This document shows, piece after piece, positions 1-58,620 of a stretch of 64,000 nucleotides of DNA (the stretch's first letter is position 1; each line of letters starts with the position of its first letter). Origin of the DNA: Puffinus mauretanicus. Taxonomy: Eukaryota; Chordata; Aves; Procellariiformes; Procellariidae. The position numbers and the translations under genes are program-made. The notes under the pieces are model-generated. The model saw only the letters and a program-made list of their open reading frames with translations. It did not search any database and was not told where the DNA came from. The DNA is taken from assembly GCA_023333565.1 (NCBI GenBank), contig JAJKFH010000686.1, positions 62,001 through 126,000 on the forward strand, written 5' to 3'.

Positions 1-46743
<46,743 letters not shown>

Positions 46744-47534
46744 GTCATTATCCTTCCAGGACAATTAGATCAGAGCTTGGTGGCTACAGTAATGAAAACA
46801 GTTAAATAACAACAAATTTCCTCAGCCCTCTGGAATTCAGGAAATCATATTCTAGCACAAGTCAGCAGATACCATGTGGGAGGAATGAGAAATGAATCCA
46901 AAACACTGCAGTTGGGATATTGACTTAATTCACCTACCCTCAAAAGATTACTTAATTCCAGTCTTCCTGGATGCTAACAACATAATCTCTTCACCCAATC
47001 ATCTATTCCAGACTAATTAGGAACTGAAATCTCTCATTCTGTGAGAGGAAAACAATCAAAACAAAGCCATCTCTGCATGTAAGGATGGAAAACAAAATAC
47101 AAACAAACCTGCCTTCAGACATCTCGCTACACCCACGTGTTAAAGGAGAAGGGAACAGGATCTCTCCTTTGAGAAGAGAGTCTGTTTCAGAGCGTTAACT
47201 ATCCCTGCAAGAACTTAAAAGACATTTTCAGCCCCCCTTCAGAGCTCAGCAGAAGATCCTCCACTGCTTGTAACCAAAAGCCAGAGGAGGAAAATTGCTT
47301 GGAAACATCAGATGATGAAATTCAGAGCCAAGATGCTGTATTTTACAGTACCCTCTGTGGTTGGGAGTAAGTCCATCTACATAGGAGATTTCTGTCATGC
47401 TGACAACAAACGACACCTGAAATTACCTGACTTTCCAACATAAGTTGTTATTAGATAAGAACTCTTGGTTATATAAAAACAAGGTTATGACTTTCAGATC
47501 TGTTGCAAAATGTCACATTTAATTTTAGTAGCTT

Positions 47535-47580
47535 GATTTTTTTAAATTTATTTTTAAACAACTACTTAATTTATTTTAAA
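47535..47580 (+). promoter_or_regulatory. AU-rich element in 3' UTR
   Basis: A U-rich block contains two ATTTA pentamers (aaatttattttta and taatttatttta). Such elements commonly bind mRNA-stability proteins. Function here is inferred only from the motif. Confidence 0.4.
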
Positions 47581-50041
47581 GTGTCTGTATCACCTACTCA
47601 CTGTTTCCATAAAAAGCGTAAACATCACTTGCTTTCCTTCCATTGGGTTGAAATTTGAGATTCTGGGGCTGCCTCCTGCCTGATATTTATAGCATAAACA
47701 GTTTTCGCAGCTTCTACAACACTTTTCAGAAGCTCCTGTTAAACAGACTAAAACAACTCGAAAAGAAAATTCAAGAATTCTTCTTTTTCCCCCATTAACT
47801 TGCCATTCCATGAAAGCCCCTTTGGAGTTGTAACTTAAAATGGTTTTGAATCTACTGTGCTTACTCATGCTCAGCAGCGGTGGTTCCCTTTCACCTAGGT
47901 CAGAAGTTTTCATCTTCAGACTGTGGATTTCACGTGTTCAGGATTTGAAGGATGTGCTGGGAAAAGGTGTTTACAACTACAAATTTAATATTGGGAATAT
48001 AAAAGCTGCAGTGGGCACTGTCGGCCTTGGGAGCGCTTTCAGGCTCCCAGTGCAATCTTAAATTGTGTTGCAGTAATGAATCATCGCTGGCGCTCCCGGG
48101 TAGATGCAGTTTGTGATCACTGGCAGCAGCACGTGTCCTCTCCCTTCCAGTAAGCAGTATGAGTGTGAGCAGGAATTTGGGGAGCTCCTCATGTTATTCC
48201 AAAAGTGTTTTTATTAGCTTTTTAATATGCGTTGCAGTAATACCTGTCAGTTATTTAATTTTGATATTTCAGAGTTACTTTTTGCAACAGTTCTGACCTG
48301 AAACAGTCTTAACTTTCATTACAACTTAACCTGCCAAGGACATACCCTGCTCCTGTCTTTTCATGTGGTTTTTCAGAAAGAGTTAATGGAAACACAGGCC
48401 CCTAAAAATACATGTGAAAGGACTTTCAGGATGTCAACCAAAGGGGTTTTAGGTGACATGTGCTTGTTGCAGGGGACAAGCACAGTAGCCTCTCAACTCA
48501 GGAGCTCTGGATTTTGGTCCAGATGAATCACAAGTGGAAAAATGAAACCACATAAAGAAAATTACTGTAGAAGTAAGCATGATGGCTGGCCCACGTTTGC
48601 GTGATGCCCAGGTTGCAGATGGCAGGAGGAGCGTTTGGGTGTATTGGCAAAGCTGTGAAGGGAAACTTGGACAGCTTTATTCCTCCGCCAGACTCTTGCC
48701 AGTATCAATTTAATGCACGGACACTAAATTTACCCACATTTTGTATGTACCTATTGGATCTAATTAATGGCCAAACACACTTTAGTCCACTGATTTAAAA
48801 GGCATGACCAATGCATGTGTAACAAACATACTGAGCAATCAAATGTCTGCACATCTTCAGTAACGAAAAACAAAACCCACATACCATAGCTAAGTGTATG
48901 TTATATGCAAAGTCATTGGTTTATATAGTAATGAGCTGCAAAAGATACTTCTTTCAGGCATTTGGGTACAGTCAGTAATGTAAAGACGTGTGCATTTGGG
49001 GAAACCGTGGATATTTTCTGCAAAGTCCAAGATAGCCAAATAGACTGCCTAAAATTTACTTTTTAAAAAGGCCTGTGCTTGGCTGGAGAATAGTCTTGGG
49101 TCTGTTTCCATGTCCATCTAAAACATGGGTATGGCACCCACTGGAGCAGTAACAACTGTGAAAGCAATGCAACTTTTCAGAAGTCTTGAAAGAAGATAAC
49201 TTTTGCACACACTGTTGCTGCCTACTCCCCCGACAGCGGGATCAGCATTTATAACGTGCTCAATTTGATTTGTAAAACCAGCTAGTTAACACGTTACACA
49301 CTAGTGGTGTGACCTGGTGATAAGTCGTTGGTTTTTGCTATCTGGAAAGGTGAACCTTCAAGAAAGTCAGAGTTTAGTATAAAAATGTTGCGTTTACAGA
49401 AATGTGTTGCCATCCCACTTGGTTTGGATGCTGGTCGCAGCGCCTGGCAGACCTGTGCCGGTGGAAGGTGTCTGCAAGGAGTGTCCCTCCTTCCCCTGTG
49501 CACAGAGAGGTCTTCGACTTCATAATATAATGTGAAACACCAATTTGGGAATGAAATCCTTGTCCTGTCGAAGTCAGTGGCCAAACTCCAATGGCTTCAG
49601 CTAGTCCCGGGTACAGCCTTGACCTTTTTTCCCCAAAAGGGTTAGAGCAAATGAGATTTATTTCAGTTGTGATTGCAAGAACATGTTAGTCGAGAATCCA
49701 GACTCTTTTTTTCATCACAAACTGCTGTACTGAGTTTTCAACTTGACAGCTTGTGTGGCTTGGGTTTGCATTCCTATTTGTTGGTGGCGACGAGTATTGA
49801 CCACTTGCTTTATGCGTAGCGTGGTGTTAGCCTAGACTCCGCAGGTAACGTAGTGCTGCAAAGGCTGAGTTGCAAATGTTGCAAAATAACTAAACTGAGA
49901 CTTTCTCTTTTCATAAGACCTTTCTGTTTGGGTTCATAATTCTGCTTTAAATGGTGGCATCCTTTCAACGGTGCAGAAAGAGGGGGGACCATTGTCACCT
50001 TGTTAAACACAGTGTTGAAATTACAGAATTTTTAGTACCTT

Positions 50042-50047
50042 AATAAA
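50042..50047 (+). promoter_or_regulatory. RALGAPB: Polyadenylation signal AATAAA (proximal candidate)
   Basis: A canonical AATAAA hexamer about 3.3 kb after the stop codon, followed by a T-rich stretch. It would give a 3' UTR about 650 nt shorter than the distal site. Confidence 0.5.
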
Positions 50048-50692
50048 GACTCTCTTTTCAAGAAAAGCATTTTTCTTAAAGGTACTTTTAAAAAAGGCAT
50101 TACAACCTTACAGCAAACAGGAGATGGGAAGGAAAGTGCCTGTGGAAATTAGGGTGTCTATGTGGATAGCGTGAGGCCATAGGGAAGAGCAGTCCCTCGC
50201 TGCTCCACTGGCTATACGTGCTGGGTTCTCCATAGGTGACTGTATTTCTTTTCTGTGAGGTTCTGCATGCCCAGAAAGACGAGAGAACTAAATTTTAATA
50301 TAACAGACAAATTTGCTGTGATTTAATGATTGTATCATTGAGTGATGTCTTTGAAGGCAAACACAGACCTTTTCCACATGGATTTTAGCAGGAGCAATTA
50401 GAAATGAGAATGCCAGATATCATGTGCTTCAAATCATATACGATTTGTATAAATTTCTGTATGTTGCCAAGACATGATCTTTTTGTTCTTACTGTATTTT
50501 TCTGTAAATATTCCTGGCGCTAAGTTGTAAAGCAAAGCAAAATGTAAATATGAAGATGTGAACTATGTTCCCTTGTCTCTAGTACTTTATCTCTTATTTG
50601 TTTAGGGAAGGCACACAAAGGCTTGTTTGTATTTATGCCAATTCTTTGTCCAGGAGAAACACATCAAATATTGAATGTAACACAATTAGTCC

Positions 50693-50698
50693 AATAAA
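50693..50698 (+). promoter_or_regulatory. RALGAPB: Polyadenylation signal AATAAA (distal, likely main)
   Basis: A canonical AATAAA in an AT-rich context, followed 20-40 nt later by T/G-rich sequence. It is the last such hexamer before the sharp change to GC-rich DNA, so it probably marks the end of the gene. Confidence 0.65.
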
Positions 50699-50715
50699 TT
50701 TTAAAGATTCTTATC

Positions 50716-52919
50716 TAGTAACTTTGCAGTTGTCAATTTTTAATATTTTCCAATGCCTTTGGCTGAAATTGTCAGCCAGTAGAGATGTTTCCCAGGGAAA
50801 TAGCAGACGGATGTAGTAAAATTGCACACCCCCTGCTACACAGCAGCTATGGTAACAGTGCACCAGCTTATATTTAAGGAAATCACGTTGCATCTCGACG
50901 GCGTGGGGAATGAAAACATGGAAACACAGCTTTTAAAGGGAGACCCAATGCTCCTGCAATGCAAATGTTCTCCGGTTGCTCAATGCGCTGCTTCCTATCT
51001 CAGGCGTAGGTGCCCCGCTGTGCAGCCGGCTCTGCCGACGCGCTGCGAGCGGGACTGGGGAAGTTGCTGTGATAAAGCCGTGCGCTTAAAATACAGCGCA
51101 GGGTCCCCTGCGTGTTAGAGACGGCTCTTATTTCTGTGCAGATGGAGGATAAAGAATTTGACTTCTCAATTGTTTGGATTAGGAGAAGAGCTAGGCAGCA
51201 GTGCAGGAGTCCTGTGTCCTGTGAAGGCGATGCACCCAGCGAGCTCTGGGGAATTGGGAAAGCTTCAGGAAGCCTGTGGTAGAGGGTAGGGTTCGCCAGT
51301 GCCCCTCCAGCGTCGGACCAGTGACCCAAACTACCCACTGACCATCGCTAAGCTCCCCAGGGAGGTGACAAGCTCTCGCTGACTCTCAGTGTGGGTTCCC
51401 TGGGTCAGGGCTGCGGTGTTTGGTCTGGCAGGACCCTGCCTGTGTGTCTCGGTGCTTTCCTGCTGAGGCACCAGGTGGTGATTACCTGGTGGTCACCCTG
51501 CCTTGCCTGTGGCACTTCACCTTCACAGCAGCTCTTAACAGGACATGAGCCTTTCGTGAGCTGTCCACACTTCGACTTACCTGAGGGCTGGAACAAAAAC
51601 GCTGAACTGACCATTCCAGAAACCTCAAACAGGGCAACGTGAATGTTGGTTTTCCCACCAGCTCCCTCTTTGATAACTTTAGCAGGTGGCCCCTGCCCAA
51701 GCTCCTTGCCACGTTGCTTCCAGGGAAGGTTAGGGCAGGTCCCACACTGATCTCTGAAGAATGACAGAAATGACCGATAAGTACTTAAACATCTTTCTCT
51801 GCAGTCCCAGGGCTTTCTGGGTTGGTTTTGGAGGCCTGATACTTCCTCCTTCCCTACAAAGGAAGCAAAAGGCACTGAGCAGACGGTCCAGCCCTCGCCC
51901 AGGGGGCTGGGAAACCTTGGCTGTCCTTGCCACGCATCCTGCCCACTGCTGTGGGCTTCTTGCTCACTACAGACTTCTTCCCATTGCTTTCCCGATGGCT
52001 TTTCCCCAATTTTCACTTTGCAGAGCGCAGTTTCTGGCCATGCTTCAGCCATGCAGGGAGCTGCTCTTCAGCCGACATCTCCTCCTCCTCAAAAATCCTT
52101 TCCTTTGCTGTGTTTCTCATAACACAGATTTTCAGCCCAAAGTGGACAAGCTCTTTGCTCCTGAATAAAAGAACTTGCGCTTGGCTGCGCTGAAGTGCAG
52201 GTAGTCTGGTGAGAGTTCACCCAACGGCCCAAATCCCTCCTGCCACACGCTGCCACGGACTCAGCCTGCACCAGCGCTTGTCACCCCAAGCTACTGCCAG
52301 CCCCCCTCTTTTTTCCCCAGTTTTATTGATAAATCTGCTGATAGCCTTGGGCTGGGTGTTAGATGCATCTCCCCACACTGAGCTGTGCCAGCGAGCACGG
52401 GGACGCCCATGGCTTCGGAGCCTGACCCTGAGTTACAGCGGCCTCCGAACCCTCCTGCTGGGAGCTGCCGGCAGGTCTGCCCGCACGCTGGCCCTGGCGC
52501 TGCTGGCGGGAGTGGGGTCCCCCGGGGCCTCGGCCCCATCCTGCACGGCAGCCCTGAGGAATGGCGCGGGGTGCCCAGGGGGAGCTCCCGGCCGGAATAG
52601 GAGCTGGTCAGGGGGCTGCGGGCACCGTCCCAGCCCAGGGCCCTTTGGAGGAGGGGTGTTGGGGAGGGATCAGCCGCTGCTGAGCTGTTTCGGGAGGCTG
52701 GAAAGCTGACTTAAGGGCCTCAGGTTGACGGTGCCTTTTCATCAGCAGAGCCCTTGGAAATGGGAGGTGTTTTGTGTGCAGGGGGCTGTGTGGGTGCGCG
52801 GTGGTGACCAGACTTCAGCTTCAAGCAAGCCCAGGAGCTCAAGGGCAACTCAAGTGGTTCCTCCACTGCCTGGCTTCCTCGGGGCACAAGAGCCCAGCTG
52901 GGAGCAGCACCAAGCAGAT
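50716..52919. other. Intergenic transition to GC-rich DNA
   Basis: Composition climbs from AT-rich to GC-rich across this stretch. CpG-containing GC-rich sequence lies at about 52380-52650. Long reading frames (for example 215 codons on the minus strand at 51405-52052) have no recognisable domains and are treated as chance. No gene is supported. Confidence 0.6.
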
Positions 52920-53170
52920 CTTTGGATGGCCATTTTTTTATTAAAGCTCCTCCCGTGCACCAAAGGTATTTGATGCCGAGGCAGTAAACAGAGTCGTGAA
53001 ACTGCTGTAGTGCACCAGGGCATCGTTTTGGAGGCACCACACAGGCGACTGCTGTAAAAACAGGAGTAACAAATCCAGGGATGGAGGCAGGAGTGGCCGC
53101 AGTGCGGAGCAGTCCAGGGACAATCAGTCTCACCCTCCGCCACAGCCAGAAATTAGAATTAACTTCCAAT
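52920..53170. promoter_or_regulatory. AT-richer island, candidate conserved non-coding element 1
   Basis: Within GC-rich flank, this block contains a TTTTTTTATTAAAG segment and a homeodomain-type cluster (attagaattaacttccaatt, then gctgttaatgg). It has no coding potential of note. Conservation cannot be tested from one sequence. Confidence 0.35.
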
Positions 53171-53309
53171 TCGCTGTTAATGGAGGGGAGCTGCACCCTG
53201 CAGCCGTCCTGCACCCGTGCCCTGCCCAGCCTCGGCAAGCAGAGGGGCCCAGGAGCTTTGCCATGGGGGACGCAGAAGAGACGTCTCATCCCCAGCACCC
53301 TCTGCCATC

Positions 53310-53540
53310 CTCTTCGTCAGCTCAATTCCTATAAACTTGCCGAGCGGAAGCAGGAGAAACACAGCATGCTGACACTCAATACACCCGTTTTTCTCGACGC
53401 AGCATGGCTAATTCTGACCACAAATGGAGCCAAATTGCATTACAAATAATTTTCCAGGGTGAAATGTAGTTTAGTTACTGTTTTAAGCCGCAAAAATAAT
53501 ATTTGGCTGCTGGCAGTGAACATGCGTCTGTCAGGAGGAG
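53310..53540. promoter_or_regulatory. AT-rich island, candidate conserved non-coding element 2
   Basis: A sharply bounded AT-rich block. It contains AGCATGCTGACAC (a MARE half-site-like TGCTGAC), a GCTAATTC homeodomain-like site, ATTACAAATAATTTTCC and AATAATATTTGGC. It is neither repeat nor ORF. The call rests on composition contrast and motif density. Confidence 0.4.
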
Positions 53541-53608
53541 GGGTAAGAGGCTGAAGGTGGAGCTGGGCTGAGCCATGGCTGCGGACATCCTACAGCGCAC
53601 CCGCTTTG

Positions 53609-53912
53609 GTGGTGGGTGCCGACGGGGTGTCCTGCAGGCAGTGCAGGTGCCGTGGGTGACCCTGGGCTGTGGGTGCCAATGGGGTGTCCCCAGGCCAGGC
53701 AGATGCTGATGGGTTGTCCCTGGGCCATGCTGCTGCTACCAGAGCATCCCTGGACCCTGTCGGTGCCACCAGAGTGCCCCGGGGCTGCATCAGTGCTGCT
53801 GGGATGTGCCTGGGCTGTGCCAGTGACACTGGGGTGTCCACAGGCCACATTGGCAGGGCATCCCAGGGCTCTGGGGCCACTGGAGCATCCCAGGGCTGTG
53901 GGTTGGGTCATC
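53609..53912 (+). repeat. Degenerate minisatellite, unit about 30 nt
   Basis: About ten imperfect units of roughly 25-33 nt following the pattern GGTGCCAnTGGGGTGTCCCTGGGCTGTG (shown here as a loose consensus, not a literal site). Units start near 53609, 53649, 53675 and onward. The repeat opens a repetitive 161-codon minus-strand frame that is an artefact of the array. Confidence 0.75.
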
Positions 53913-55034
53913 GCCATGACAACGGGCCCCATCACGGAGGAGGGCAGCATGTTGCCATGGCAACCAGGAGCATCCCGGGGGGTCTCAGCTCCGGCTTTCG
54001 GCTGGGGTGACAGCATGGCTTTGCATGCTGCTTTGGGGGAAACCCCTCATTCCCAGAGCTGCTCCAGAAGCTGCGGGCAGCGCCCCGGGGCATGGCAGCG
54101 GCCGAGGGGAGCTGGGTGGAGGCTCACCCGGGCGCATGTGAGGTTTAAACCTGCTTTCTGCTTCCTGCGAGAGCAGTGATATTTTCTGCTTTATTATATG
54201 CGCTGTGTCAAAAACACCTGCCCCGCACGCAGGGGCCCAGCTCTGCCTTTAACCCAGACGGGGGTGCGATGGGAAGAGGCGATGCACCACACCTCTGGGG
54301 CTCAGGCCAGGGTTTCTTACAAAGGTTTTACTGGGAAAGGCGGAGGTGGGTCAATTCGTCCCGGCGGCAGAGGGAAAGGCTCGGGAGGCCCCCGGCGCCG
54401 TTGGGATGGGAGGAGCCGCGGTGCATCAGCACCACCTGCGCTGGCTCTGGGGGGACCAGGCTGCTTTCGGGTGGTAAAACCGCTCCCCCCTGCAGGGCAG
54501 AGCCCCAGCAGCAGCAGGGACCTCCCAGAGGGGCGGAGGTACGGGGCCGGCCCATGGGTCTGACGGGGACCGGCCCAGGGGTCCTGTGCTCCCTCCCCGT
54601 CTTGGCCCCAGCCCCATACTGGGCTTTGACTCCTCGAGCACAGGCACCCGTGCCACCGTGCCCACCTCCAGCATCCCCAGCAGCATCCTCCCCCGTCATG
54701 CGGGGGCGTCCCACAGCCCCACCGCCCCGGCCCCCCACGTGCAGGCTGCGGCCAGCCCTGGGGGTGCTCCGCCATCAGCAAGGCAGAGGGCCCAGGGCAG
54801 CCCCCCACGTACCCAGCGGGAGGGTGGTCCCTGCGACACCCCTGTCCAGCCACCCTCCTGCCCAGGCCCTGGAGCACTGCAGGCACGGGCTGGGGCAGGC
54901 CGGGGGGGCCCAGAGCAGCCCCTCCGCGGCCTCCAGCCCCCGCAGCCCGACTGAGGCTTCCCCGAGCCGGCGCTGGCACACGTGGCCTTTCAGGCAGGGG
55001 CAAGGGCCGAGTGCCCCCACGCCCCCCAGCAGCC
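53913..55034. other. GC-rich, CpG-containing intergenic DNA without a supported gene
   Basis: Very GC-rich, with a CpG-dense part at about 54340-54620 that could act as a CpG island. Both strands keep frames open for 250-290 codons here, and the translations are Pro/Gly/Ala-rich with no domain. No TATA-type promoter or exon was recognised. Confidence 0.5.
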
Positions 55035-55560
55035 CGTGATGGAAGCACATTTGGTGACATTATTAAATGATTCAGTGCATTTTCTGCCTCTTAAAGTACT
55101 TAATATACGTGCCTGTGTGATTCATTATTATTATTATCTAATAAAAGATTATCTGACTCACTTTCATGTTTCTTCCAATTACAAATTGAAATTGTTCCCA
55201 CTATGACCTTGCAGCTGCTAAATTTTCTAAAATTAGCCATAATGATGCATTTTACTAAGATAATTAATTAGCTAAACTGAGAAAATTGAGTAGTAGAACT
55301 GCTTCACATGCTGCTAATTATCTTTTATTATGTCATCTTTACATGCAAATAAAGAAATATTGTGATTATTTTAAATACTGTTTTCATTAGCTAATATACT
55401 TGTTAGCATAGTGATGGCTCGATTCTTCCTCAGCAGCAAGAGCCCTTGGGGACTCTGCTGCTTATTGACTGCAGGACTCTTCCTTTCAAATCAAGAAAAT
55501 ATAGTTATGGTCCAAATTAGGTTTATTTTGTCGATTTATTTTAATGGCGGTGACGGCCAG
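55035..55560. promoter_or_regulatory. AT-rich island, candidate conserved enhancer 3 (strongest)
   Basis: About 500 nt of AT-rich DNA embedded in very GC-rich flanks. Motifs seen are overlapping TAATTA sites at 55261-55266 and 55265-55270, another TAATTA at 55315-55320, a perfect octamer ATGCAAAT at 55343-55350, (ATT)n at about 55124-55137 and several ATTAGC/TTAGCTAA sites. This density of homeodomain and POU-type sites is typical of vertebrate developmental enhancers. There is no coding or repeat signature. Confidence 0.5.
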
Positions 55561-57841
55561 CAGGCGGGAGGGTGTCGGAGATGGCAGAGCTGGGAGCACT
55601 GAGCTGGGGCTCCTGCTGAAGGTTGGGGGGCTCCTGGGCGGTGGGAGAGGGTGGGGCAGGGGTGCTGCCCCCCAAGACTCCTCTTCCCCAGGGGCTCTCC
55701 TTGCTCAGGATGTGCCCCAGGACCCCGAGCTCCGGTCTGGCCATCCTGGAGCGCCTGGAGCAGCTCCTGGCACCTTGCGGGAGTCTGGGAGCGGTTGGGT
55801 GGGCGCATGGCGGGCGCCGTGCACGGTGCTGTGCAGAAACCCTTCCTACCAGACACTGTCCACTGCTTCAGGACAGCAGCGTCGGTGCGGCAGGGAGCCT
55901 CGCGTCCCCCTGCTTCCATCGGAGGTTTCCTGCTCTGAGAGCCAGCTGGTTGACAGGAGCTGGCATGGGATGCTGGGACCGCCACCCCCACCCCCTCCCG
56001 GTTGCTCCCCAGCACCCCTGTGTGGCATCTGCTGGGTTTTCTGCCCCCGGTTCTATTTTGCCCCATCCCCTCTGTCACTGGCGTCTGGCTGGGGTCCCCT
56101 CCCCGTGGGCCTGGGGCTGGGTCCTCTGGCCGACAGCTGGGAAAATGCCATCTGCCTTTGAGAAGCGGCTTTTGGCAAAGCCACCGCTCACCCTGAGGCT
56201 GGCAGAGTCCCGCCCGTGATGCTGCCTGCTGCCTGCTGCTGGCTGCCGGCCTTGCCTGCAGCAGGTCGGGCTGCGGCGCTGCAGGTTGTGCCGAGCAGGG
56301 TGTTGGCAGCGGGCAGGAGCCACTGCGTTTGGGGAGCCTGGGACGCACTTGCACGCCCGCCAACGGCTCCTGGAGCTCCTTTCCAGCCCACCGCTGGCTT
56401 GCGGGTGGCAGCTGTCGGGGGGTTTGATGCTCCTGGCCTTGGCATTGGCACCTGGGTCCCTTCCCTGGCACAGGCAGGATGGGGCAGGGGATGCATTTCG
56501 CTCCCTCCAGCCTTTTGCTCGTAAGTAACAGCTATAATTTATACCAGCAGGGAATTTAGGGTGGGGGAAACAGCTCTCTGGGTAGGTGGCTTTTCACGGC
56601 CTTATAACAACCCAGAGGGATGAACAGGATTTGAGGACTGGTCATAGGGATGCTTCCTTCTGGCTTACTGGTCCAAATGGGGTCCGTGCTGGAGATGCAG
56701 TAAAGGCAGCACTGCAGGGTGCCACGAGTGTCACCGGACAGAGGGGGCCACAGTGCCCCGGCCCCCGGCCGCTGCAGGCACAGCGCAGGCTGTCGGCAGC
56801 TCTAACACTGCGCCTCGCTGGTGGGTCATGCGCCAGCACTGAGTCATGGCCAGCAGCAGGGCTACGCGCAGAGAAAATAAACCCTGCCCAGGGGCAATAG
56901 ACCTGCCCAGGGCCGCAAGGTTTAAATGGCAACGAGACTGTTCTGAAGGAGGAGCTGGTGGCGGTGCCAGCTGCGGGAAGGGGACGGGTCAAGCTTGGAC
57001 AGGGCATTCAGGGCCCGGGGGGTGGCTGGACGGAGGAGCAGGGCTGGGGCGCAGCGGGGCTGGCCGCCAGGCACGGCCCCAAAATGGTTTTGGTTGGAGC
57101 TCCCAGGGAGCGCGGGCACAGCCCTGGGCTTGCCTGGCAGGACGGGGCGGCAGCGTGTGCCGGGGGAGCGGGGAGCTGCCCGGCCTCGGCACGGCTGCCT
57201 GCTTGGTGCACAGGAACCTTGGGTTTCTGCCTGAAAGTGCAGGCAGGCAGGCAGGGCCTGCTGCCCATGTGGCCTGTGCCAAGCCCAGTGAGCCCTGTGA
57301 TCCCAGGTGATCCCTGTGATCTCCAAAAGCTCCAGTCCGAACATTTGTCCCCTTGAGGACACTCCCACAGTGGCACGGGCTCCGTCCTGGGAGATGTGCA
57401 GCCCGCCCGGACCCCATGGGTGACCTTGCGTTGGGCACGAGCTGGGACTAAGCATCTCCTGAGGCTCCGTCCAGCCCAAAGGACCTCATCACCCCATAAA
57501 CCTGAGCCCCTGAGGCCCTCAGAGCCCCATGCCATCGCGGCATGGCACCTGCCCTGGAGCCCCAGCATCTGCCTGGAGCCAGCGCCGGTGCCGGTGCTGT
57601 GGCCGGTGTGACAGTGGGAGGGGCTGGTGGGGACAGGGAGCCCCCGGCAGCCGCTCAACCCCCTGTCTGGGCACTCCTGGGGACAGATGCACCCAAGCAA
57701 GCGGGAGCAGATGTTGGCTGTGCCAGCCACCAGCCGCCCCCCCGGGAAAACCCCTGCAGTGCAGCCGGCGAGTGCTGAGCCCAGTGGGCACAAGGGCACC
57801 ACAGCCCCTGCTGCCGCCACTGCAGTCTCCGGCCCCCGCTG
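55561..57841. other. GC-rich intergenic DNA without a supported gene
   Basis: Many long overlapping frames on both strands (up to 311 codons) with low-complexity translations. A small AT-richer patch at about 56860-56945 (aataaaccctgcccaggggc, then gcaaggtttaaatggcaacg) and a TGAGTCA AP-1-like site near 56839 stand out. GGCA tandem copies occur at 57240-57256. No gene call. Confidence 0.5.
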
Positions 57842-58110
57842 TCATCCACGGCTACCTTCATTTCTATGCACAGCTTGAAAACTCTCTTGTTTGAAGCTCC
57901 CATGTGCTTCAGGAGCACCGTTTTGGGCAGAGCCCCATGTGAACTCTATCACCTGCCTCTCGCAGTGGGCAGACCCCTGCTCCTGCTGCCTGTGTCCACT
58001 GGCATTGCCTGGGACAGCCAAAATGATGTGTCTAGGTCCCTGTTCACCATGGTCATGGTTAATAAACCCCAGATAGCTCCACACCAAGGAAAGCTCCTTA
58101 TTTTCTGGTG
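57842..58110. promoter_or_regulatory. AT-richer island, candidate conserved non-coding element 4
   Basis: Moderately AT-rich block containing ttcatttctatgcacagctt, ctatcacctg (E-box) and ggtcatggttaataaacccc followed by agatagc. It contrasts with GC-rich surroundings. Conservation is unproven. Confidence 0.3.
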
Positions 58111-58620
58111 GTAGCAGCTGGGCAAGGAGAAGGAAGGTGACTGGGATGGGCACCGGGTATTTCTCCAGCTCCTGGCCCACCCCAGACCCAGAGTTTCCAC
58201 ACTGGGGCTGAGCACGTCCGAGCGGGGTCAGCTCTGCCCTGTAGCCCCACATGTGTCCCTCTAGCTTCGCAGAGTCCCCCCAAGTCCTGGGTTGCCCATG
58301 TGGAGATGGACCCTGCCTGGTCCCACTGCCATGGGACACCTCCCTGGGACAGAGAGCAAAAAGAATGAGCTGGAATAGTGACAAGGGAGGTTTAACCAAA
58401 AAAATGCAGAAGGCTGAGCACCTTGCTGGGAGGGGGAAATCAGAGACAGGGAGCAGAATTTTCTCACCATGGTTTGAAAGTGGCCATCAGGAGTGCAGGA
58501 CTACAGGTCCTGGTCAGGATGGGCTGGGTTTCGTCCCTTGGCTTCGCTCTCCATGAGGGACATGGACAACGCAGCCCTCCCTGCACAGCCCCTGCTCCAT
58601 CCCTGCGTACTGACGGTGCT
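58111..58620. other. Intergenic DNA, no gene seen
   Basis: Unique-looking GC-rich sequence with an A-rich patch at about 58355-58415. No feature supported. Confidence 0.5.

Larger units (their letters stand above)
46744..50715 (+). other. RALGAPB: RALGAPB 3' untranslated region (about 4 kb)
   Basis: Follows the stop codon with no splice signal needed. It is AT-rich, and its approximate length agrees with the long 3' UTR known for mammalian RALGAPB (from memory). An AU-rich segment with ATTTA pentamers lies at about 47535-47580. The end is inferred from the AATAAA at 50693 plus about 15-20 nt. Use of the earlier AATAAA at 50042 would give a shorter form. Confidence 0.75.

Noticed and set aside
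51405..52052. 215-codon minus-strand ORF just downstream of RALGAPB
   Set aside because: Overlaps a 135-codon plus-strand frame. No family recognised and no splice or promoter context.
53531..54016. 161-codon repetitive minus-strand ORF
   Set aside because: It is produced by the minisatellite at 53609-53912. No evidence of a transcript.
54176..55039. 287-codon plus-strand ORF
   Set aside because: Pro/Gly/Ala-rich low complexity, with a 247-codon frame open on the opposite strand. GC-rich DNA has few stops. No domain or homologue recognised.
55536..56471. 311-codon minus-strand ORF
   Set aside because: Overlaps equally long plus-strand frames, has low-complexity translation and no recognisable motif.
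57008..57820. 270-codon minus-strand ORF
   Set aside because: Same reasoning as the other GC-rich frames. Nothing resembles a known protein.
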